Source: Bacillota bacterium
GTDB lineage: Bacteria; Bacillota; Clostridia; Acetivibrionales; DTU013
Direction of reading: 5' to 3'
DNA length: 10,299 nt
NCBI GenBank assembly: GCA_023399355.1
Contig: JAEWQC010000338.1
Span: forward strand, 1-10,299
A program made the translations under genes and the position numbers. Shown here one piece after another: positions 6,227 to 10,299 of the stretch (position 1 is the stretch's first letter; each line of letters starts with the position of its first letter). Below the pieces are notes generated by a model. The model saw only the letters and a program-made list of their open reading frames with translations. It searched no databases and was not told the origin of the DNA.

Positions 6227-6358
6227 GAAAAAGCAGCAGTTTATGCCGAACAACCGGACATGGAACTCATAGGCAGCGGATAAGCCATACAAAAGGTAGA
6301 CTAACCAGACGAAGATGATTGGGAAAAATTAGCTAAAGTAGGCTTATATACGCCTTGA
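6227..6358 (+). pseudogene. decayed in-frame 3' extension of the SUKH-like gene
   Basis: Directly after TAA 6224-6226 the same frame reads 18 residues (EKAAVYAEQPDMELIGSG), TAA at 6281, six residues (AIQKVD), TAA at 6302, 17 residues (PDEDDWEKLAKVGLYTP) and TGA at 6356-6358. The stretch keeps an acidic, protein-like composition and ends in a natural-looking tail. Each TAA can be reached from GAA, AAA or CAA by one change. The likely reading is an ancestral protein of about 220 residues. Its end overlaps the -35 box of the tRNA promoter. Confidence 0.45.
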
Positions 6359-6383
6359 CTTTATATTATGCTGCATATACAAT
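6355..6383 (+). promoter_or_regulatory. strong sigma-A promoter upstream of tRNA-Arg
   Basis: TTGACT (6355-6360), a 17-base spacer, and TACAAT (6378-6383). Transcription should start near 6390, about 110 bases before the mature tRNA. The leader holds a perfect six-pair hairpin, GGATTG/CAATCC, at about 6402-6425. Confidence 0.75.
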
Positions 6384-6499
6384 AATGTTTGCGGGAAAGT
6401 GGATTGGTCAAGATAATGCAATCCATCAGACAGGATAAAGAGTTGCGGAACAGTGTTGTCCGGTTGACGGCAATGAACAGCTCAGTCCCTGTAAAATAC

Positions 6500-6574
6500 G
6501 CCCCGGTGGCCTAAAGGATAAGGTAATGGTTTCCGGTACCATTGATACGGGTTCAATTCCTGTCCGGGGCGCCA
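6500..6574 (+). tRNA. tRNA-Arg (anticodon CCG)
   Basis: The cloverleaf is complete. The acceptor stem is GCCCCGG/CCGGGGC with discriminator G and an encoded CCA. The D arm is GCCT/AGGT with a G-T pair and GG in the loop. The anticodon arm ATGGT/ACCAT carries the loop TTCCGGT, placing CCG at positions 34-36, which reads CGG codons. The T arm is ACGGG/CCTGT with loop TTCAATT. It is a lone tRNA gene with its own promoter and terminator. Confidence 0.96.
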
Positions 6575-6577
6575 AGT

Positions 6578-6621
6578 AAAAGGTTTTCAGAGCATACCAC
6601 TTTGAAAGCCTTTTGTTTTTT
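6578..6621 (+). terminator. rho-independent terminator of tRNA-Arg
   Basis: AAAAGGTTTTCA (6578-6589) pairs with TGAAAGCCTTTT (6603-6614), a 12-pair stem with one G-T pair, followed by GTTTTTT. It starts four bases after the tRNA CCA. Confidence 0.9.
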
Positions 6622-6833
6622 GCACTATTGCTTTACGGAACCGTTCATTGTGGAGGATCAGTTCAGGCACTTTGGATAAATGCCTCTGGAGGGTACTTGA
6701 AGTAATTATCGAGTATAGCACATCTTCTATTGCAACAAATGAAGAAAAGGTCAAAAACATTTGCAGTCATATTACGGGTGGAGAAAGAAGTCAGGCAGGT
6801 GAATGGCAGGCACCTTTGTTAAAAACATAACCC
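6622..6833. other. intergenic stretch with no supported gene
   Basis: About 210 bases between the tRNA terminator and the next promoter. A 60-codon frame from TTG 6648 crosses it, but it has no well-placed ribosome site and matches nothing I know. Two small hairpins are possible: AGGCA/TGCCT near 6665-6685, and AGGTG/CACCT near 6797-6815. I see no RNA family in it. Confidence 0.5.
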
Positions 6834-6863
6834 TCGACTTTTGTAAATAATGCATGTTATAAT
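6834..6863 (+). promoter_or_regulatory. promoter of the PilZ gene with extended -10
   Basis: TATAAT (6858-6863) is preceded by TGT, giving an extended -10. A partial -35, TCGACT (6834-6839), lies 18 bases upstream. Transcription would begin near 6870, leaving an unusually long leader of about 180 bases before the PilZ start codon. Confidence 0.6.
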
Positions 6864-7050
6864 ATAAAATATACTAAACCATTCTATTAAGACAAACTTT
6901 AAAAAGACACATTATGTCCACGAAAGCACAAGCTATGTTATAGTTCACACCAGAAAGTACAGGTCGGCGTTTATACTGATTTCCCTTGAAAATACTTACA
7001 CGAATGGTGCAAATCCAGCCGGTAAATTTGGAAAAGGAGCAGTGAAGCAT

Positions 7051-7503
7051 ATGTCTTACTTAGCTGAGAAAAGAAAGTACCAAAGGTGCGACAATTTAGT
7101 ATGTAAAGCTCTCATCAGTACGGATGAAAAAAGATGGGAAAACATGGAACTGTGTGATATTTCTGCCGGAGGTCTGCAGTTTACAACAAAACACAATCTG
7201 CATGAGGGCCTGAAGCTTTATTTTAACCTCTACGTTTACAATATGCTTTCCGAATTCAACATTAATCTTGAAGGCCGTATTGTACGTGTGGAGCGGACCA
7301 AATGCAGGGATATTTATGCTGTCTGTTACGAAAACCTGAACAAGTATATTCAGGTACAGCTGGATGAATTGATAAAATCCAGGACGACAGTCAAAGATCC
7401 TCATGAACACGAAATTACTTTGAAGGAAGATGAATATTCCATACTTCTTTTACCCCGCCTGAGGCCCAGAGCGCGAAGGCTTCGTATCCTCAATTACAGA
7501 TAA
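7051..7503 (+). CDS. PilZ-domain protein, predicted c-di-GMP receptor
   Basis: A 150-residue soluble protein. The two motifs that clamp c-di-GMP in PilZ domains are both present: RxxxR as RKYQR (residues 8-12) and D/NxSxxG as DISAGG (36-41). The beta-barrel continues through GLKLYFNLYV and EGRIVRVERTKCRDIYAVCYENL, and a short helix (QVQLDELIKS) closes the domain. A basic Arg-rich tail (LRPRARRLRILNYR) follows and could bind a partner or nucleic acid. It has no flagellar YcgR-N domain or enzyme domain, so it is a single-domain adaptor. ATG 7051 lies 11 bases after GGAG; an in-frame GTG at 7042 is only two bases from it, so the ATG is preferred though neither spacing is ideal. A diguanylate cyclase in the same window could supply its ligand; its target is unknown. 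Confidence 0.88.
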   Translation: MSYLAEKRKYQRCDNLVCKALISTDEKRWENMELCDISAGGLQFTTKHNLHEGLKLYFNLYVYNMLSEFNINLEGRIVRVERTKCRDIYAVCYENLNKYIQVQLDELIKSRTTVKDPHEHEITLKEDEYSILLLPRLRPRARRLRILNYR

Positions 7504-7517
7504 AGGGTTGTTTCCGG

Positions 7518-7552
7518 AAGACTGCCGTGATAATGCATACGGCAGTCTTTTC
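7518..7552 (+). terminator. rho-independent terminator after the PilZ gene
   Basis: AAGACTGCCGT (7518-7528) pairs perfectly with ACGGCAGTCTT (7539-7549) around a ten-base loop, then TTCT. The T-tract is short but the 11-pair stem is strong. The reverse strand offers no T run of note. Confidence 0.8.
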
Positions 7553-7577
7553 TGTATGGATTGGAGACGGATTTTTA

Positions 7578-7586
7578 TGTTAGAAT
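7578..7586 (+). promoter_or_regulatory. possible extended -10 promoter of dusB
   Basis: TGTTAGAAT fits an extended -10 (TGnTAnAAT). The -35 region is weak. The start codon follows only about 18 bases later, with GGAGG between, so the leader would be very short. Confidence 0.35.
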
Positions 7587-7604
7587 ATAGGGACGGAGGT
7601 ACAA

Positions 7605-8558
7605 ATGAAAATAGGTTCAGTTATACTTGAAAACAAGGTGTTTCTTGCCCCGATGGCCGGAGTTACCGACATGCCGTTCAGAGTTCTTTGTAAAGAGCAG
7701 GGCTGTGGACTTGTGTGCACTGAAATGATCAGTGCCAAGGGGATGTTCTATAGGGATGACAAGAGCTGGAAGCTTGCGGATTTATGCAGTAAAGAGCTGC
7801 CTGCGGCTGTGCAGATATTTGGTTCTGAACCTGATATACTGGCTGATGCGGCAGAAAAATTAAATTCTTCAAATGCTGCGATCATTGATATCAATATGGG
7901 CTGCCCTACACCCAAGATTACCAGGAACGGAGAAGGCAGCGCATTGATGCTCAAACCTGACCTGGCTGCGGCAATTATTAAATCGGTTTGTTCCGTTAGC
8001 CTGAAACCGGTCACTGTGAAGATAAGAAAAGGCTGGGATGACGAGCATGTCAATGCTGTCGAAATGGCGCAATTGGCGGAGAAGTGCGGTGCAGCAGCTA
8101 TTTCTGTACATGGGAGGACCCGTATGCAGTTTTATAGCGGGAAAGCCGACCGGGAAATCATTAAAAGCGTGAAGGAAGCTGTTTCCATACCAGTTGCAGG
8201 AAACGGGGATATTTATACACCGGAGGATGCAGAAAGGATGCTGGAGTATACAGGCTGTGACGCTGTCATGGTTGGACGCGGAGCACAGGGAAATCCATGG
8301 ATCTTCAGCAGGATCCTGCACTATATGGCAACAGGTAAACTACTTCCAGAGCCGGAAATGCAGGAGAGGGCGGCTACAATACTCCGTCACCTGGACATGC
8401 TGGTGGCTCTGAAGGGTGAGCACACGGGTGTTTGCGAAATGCGAAAGCATATTTCCTGGTATATGAGGGGTTACAAGAACTCCGCGCACTTCAAGGACAG
8501 GGTGTTCAGAGCCGTATCAGTGGCCGAAATGACAGGTTTGATCCAGGAATTGCTGTGA
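7605..8558 (+). CDS. dusB: tRNA-dihydrouridine synthase, DusB type
   Basis: An FMN- and NADPH-dependent enzyme of 317 residues that reduces chosen uridines in the tRNA D-loop to dihydrouridine. The TIM-barrel landmarks occur in order: FLAPMAGVTDMPFR (13-26, flavin site), EMISAKG (40-46), DINMGCPTPKIT (95-106) with catalytic Cys100, KIRKGWDD, the substrate strand SVHGRTRMQFYSGKAD, PVAGNGDI, and the flavin-phosphate loop MVGRGAQGNPWIF. A C-terminal helical RNA-binding part with MRKHISWYMRG follows. Length and motifs are normal for bacterial DusB. The start is fixed by GGAGG five bases before ATG 7605. It lies behind a terminator and in front of the helicase gene's own promoter, so it appears to be a single-gene unit. 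In many Firmicutes dusB has other neighbours, so this context is local. Confidence 0.96.
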   Translation: MKIGSVILENKVFLAPMAGVTDMPFRVLCKEQGCGLVCTEMISAKGMFYRDDKSWKLADLCSKELPAAVQIFGSEPDILADAAEKLNSSNAAIIDINMGCPTPKITRNGEGSALMLKPDLAAAIIKSVCSVSLKPVTVKIRKGWDDEHVNAVEMAQLAEKCGAAAISVHGRTRMQFYSGKADREIIKSVKEAVSIPVAGNGDIYTPEDAERMLEYTGCDAVMVGRGAQGNPWIFSRILHYMATGKLLPEPEMQERAATILRHLDMLVALKGEHTGVCEMRKHISWYMRGYKNSAHFKDRVFRAVSVAEMTGLIQELL

Positions 8559-8627
8559 ATCATTGCAAACGGCAATGGTATATTCGTAGATATGTAGACC
8601 GAATGATGAAAGTGGACATACCTTTTC

Positions 8628-8656
8628 TTTACAATGCCTGGGATATATACTAAAAT
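8628..8656 (+). promoter_or_regulatory. sigma-A promoter of the helicase gene
   Basis: TTTACA (8628-8633), a 17-base spacer, and TAAAAT (8651-8656). Transcription would start near 8663, about 23 bases before the ATG, leaving room for the GGAGG site. No LexA-type box was spotted around it. Confidence 0.65.
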
Positions 8657-8685
8657 GATAATAGAATATATGTTCGGAGGCGTTT

Positions 8686-10299
8686 ATGAACCTGGATCAG
8701 ATGCTGGACTATTTCAAGGCTTCGGAGAGAATGAGCAAAAATGTAACTTCCTGGGTGGAACTGCCTGCTCGCGAAGCGGTTTTTGCAGAATTTCCCGACT
8801 TTATCGACGACCGTATCAAGGCGGCGATGGAAAGAAGAGGTGTCCGAAGGCTTTACTCGCATCAGGCCAGCGCCATCAGTGCCATAAATGAAGGAAACAG
8901 TGTCGTGGTGGTCACACCGACGGCTTCGGGCAAAACCATGTGTTATAATGTGCCTGTACTGAACGCCATCCTGAAGGATGAAGCATCAAGGGCGCTTTTT
9001 CTGTTTCCAACCAAGGCATTGTCACAGGACCAGACCTCCGAGCTGCATGAACTAATAACGGAAGCGGGAGTTGACGTAAAGACATTTACCTATGACGGGG
9101 ATACGCCCCAATCTGCAAGAAAAGCGATCCGCCAGGCCGGGCATATCGTTGTGACAAATCCTGATATGCTGCACAGCGGGATCCTTCCGCACCATACAAA
9201 ATGGACCAAACTATTTGAAAATCTGAAATACATCGTTATTGATGAAGTACACCATTACAGAGGTGTATTCGGCAGCCATCTGGCCAATACCATCAGACGC
9301 CTGAAAAGAATCTGTGATTTTTATGGTTCCAAGCCCCAGTTCATCTGCTGCTCCGCTACCATTGCGAACCCCGCGGAGCTGGCATCCAGGATTACAGGCG
9401 CAGACGTAAAGCTCATTGACAACAACGGTGCGCCATCCTGCAAAAAGCATATCATTTTTTACAATCCGCCTATTGTAAATAAAGAGCTTGGCATCCGCAG
9501 GAGCAGTATGCTGGAGGCCGAAGGCCTGGCAGAGTCGCTCATCCGCAACGGCATCCAGACGATAGTGTTCACACGCAGCAGGCTTAACGTAGAGGTACTG
9601 GTGACCTATCTGAAGGACATCTTTCATGGCAGCAGAGATGAAGACAGCAGGGTGCGCGGTTACAGGGGCGGTTACCTGCCCAATCTTCGACGGGAGATAG
9701 AAAAGGGACTCAGAGAGGGCAGTATCACAGGAGTTGTGTCGACGAACGCGCTGGAATTGGGGATAGATATAGGAGCACTGGATGCGTGCATCATCTGCGG
9801 CTATCCAGGGACGATAGCAAGCACGTGGCAGCAGGCAGGCCGTGCAGGACGCAGGAACGGTGTCTCGGCAGCCATTCTTGTGGCGAACAGCAGTCCGCTC
9901 GATCAGTATATCATCAGCAATCCGGATTACTTTTTCGGAAAGAGCCCGGAAAATGGACTGATCAATCCGGATAATCTCGTCATCCTTTATAATCACATGA
10001 AGTGTGCTGCATTTGAACTACCGTTCGAGGATGGTGAGAAATTCGGCGTTGAAACAACTGCGGAAATATTGTCGTTTATGGAGGAAGCAAAGCTTGTAAG
10101 GCATGTGGGCAAACGGTGGCACTGGATGTCCGACGTGTTTCCCGCCGATGAAATCAGCCTCAGGAGTGCTTCCAACGAGAACTTTATCATTATCGACATC
10201 TCGCTGCCAAAACATGTCGTAATAGGTGAGACGGACCGCTTCAGCGCGCCGATGCTGCTTCACGAGGAAGCGATCTACATGCATGAGGGTGTGCAGTAC
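8686..10299 (+). CDS. DEAD/DEAH-box helicase of the MrfA/YprA type, N-terminal 538 residues (partial)
   Basis: The frame starts at ATG 8686, five bases after GGAGG, and stays open to the window edge. Superfamily 2 helicase motifs occur in order: the Q-motif region YSHQASAI (57-64), Walker A TPTASGKT (77-84), motif Ia PTKALSQDQ (108-116), VTNPDML (156-162), motif II DEVHHYRGVFGSH (186-198), motif III CSATIANP (222-229), STNALELGIDIG (motif V), and motif VI QQAGRAGRR. The pairing of DEVH with RGVFGSH is typical of the MrfA/YprA and Hrq1 group. In Bacillus subtilis MrfA works with the exonuclease MrfB (YprB) to repair mitomycin C damage. Family members run to roughly 750 residues and end in a zinc-binding DUF1998-type region, which would lie beyond the window. 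All catalytic motifs seen are intact. The exact substrate here is inferred. Confidence 0.93.
   Translation, partial: MNLDQMLDYFKASERMSKNVTSWVELPAREAVFAEFPDFIDDRIKAAMERRGVRRLYSHQASAISAINEGNSVVVVTPTASGKTMCYNVPVLNAILKDEASRALFLFPTKALSQDQTSELHELITEAGVDVKTFTYDGDTPQSARKAIRQAGHIVVTNPDMLHSGILPHHTKWTKLFENLKYIVIDEVHHYRGVFGSHLANTIRRLKRICDFYGSKPQFICCSATIANPAELASRITGADVKLIDNNGAPSCKKHIIFYNPPIVNKELGIRRSSMLEAEGLAESLIRNGIQTIVFTRSRLNVEVLVTYLKDIFHGSRDEDSRVRGYRGGYLPNLRREIEKGLREGSITGVVSTNALELGIDIGALDACIICGYPGTIASTWQQAGRAGRRNGVSAAILVANSSPLDQYIISNPDYFFGKSPENGLINPDNLVILYNHMKCAAFELPFEDGEKFGVETTAEILSFMEEAKLVRHVGKRWHWMSDVFPADEISLRSASNENFIIIDISLPKHVVIGETDRFSAPMLLHEEAIYMHEGVQY

Noticed and set aside
6224..6304. TAA reassigned as a sense codon
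   Set aside because: Other genes here, such as the GGGtGRT, Yip1-like and PilZ genes, end normally at TAA followed by non-coding sequence, so local decay is the simpler reading.
6648..6830. 60-residue ORF starting with TTG
   Set aside because: No well-placed ribosome site, no recognisable family, and it ends at the PilZ promoter; likely a chance open frame.
6870..7050. c-di-GMP (GEMM) riboswitch before the PilZ gene
   Set aside because: The conserved GGGCAAACC and GGACGCAAAGCC-type core segments are absent.
8558..8580. Terminator after dusB (CATTGC/GCAATG hairpin)
   Set aside because: The stem is short and not followed by a T run, so it does not qualify as a rho-independent terminator.
9211..9996. 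Minus-strand 261-codon open frame
   Set aside because: It lies wholly antisense to the helicase motifs II to VI, which are plainly coding on the plus strand.

Overview
The window looks like chromosomal DNA from an anaerobic, spore-forming member of the Clostridia. The grounds are the NifU-like/GGGtGRT gene pair (a clostridial signature), a YlbF-family gene, a MrfA/YprA-type helicase, strong AGGAGG ribosome binding sites, classic sigma-A promoters, and a small Gly/Pro/Phe-rich gene whose promoter matches the mother-cell SigK consensus. No complete mobile element, CRISPR array or rRNA gene is visible.

Layout. 1-1284: the 3' end of an Fe-S scaffold (NifU-like) gene, then a complete GGGtGRT-family gene, closed by a two-way terminator. 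1353-3304 (minus strand): a membrane diguanylate cyclase, preceded by a class I mannose-6-phosphate isomerase (manA) with a clear promoter. 3305-3827: mostly non-coding, holding a possible folded element and a doubtful 80-residue ORF. 3828-4493: a five-helix Yip1-like membrane protein, followed by three perfect 43-bp tandem repeats. 4729-5061: a YlbF-family protein. 5126-5494 (minus): a low-complexity, coat-like protein. 5696-6226: a SUKH/SMI1-like protein in AT-rich DNA, whose reading frame continues past three ochre codons as apparent decayed coding sequence. 6500-6574: tRNA-Arg(CCG) with its own promoter and terminator. 7051-7503: a PilZ protein. 7605-8558: dusB. 8686 to the window end: the first 538 residues of a MrfA/YprA-type helicase.

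Functional links. A c-di-GMP synthase (GGDEF) and a c-di-GMP receptor (PilZ) lie about 5 kb apart in separate transcription units. YlbF and the coat-like gene are plausible parts of a sporulation or developmental programme. tRNA-Arg and dusB are both translation-related but have their own signals. Most genes here appear to be single-gene units with their own promoter and terminator, so the window is mainly housekeeping DNA with a small accessory-looking island between about 4.5 and 6.4 kb.

The items most worth a second look are the 43-bp repeat array, the ochre-interrupted tail of the SUKH-like gene, and the SigK-type promoter in front of the coat-like gene.
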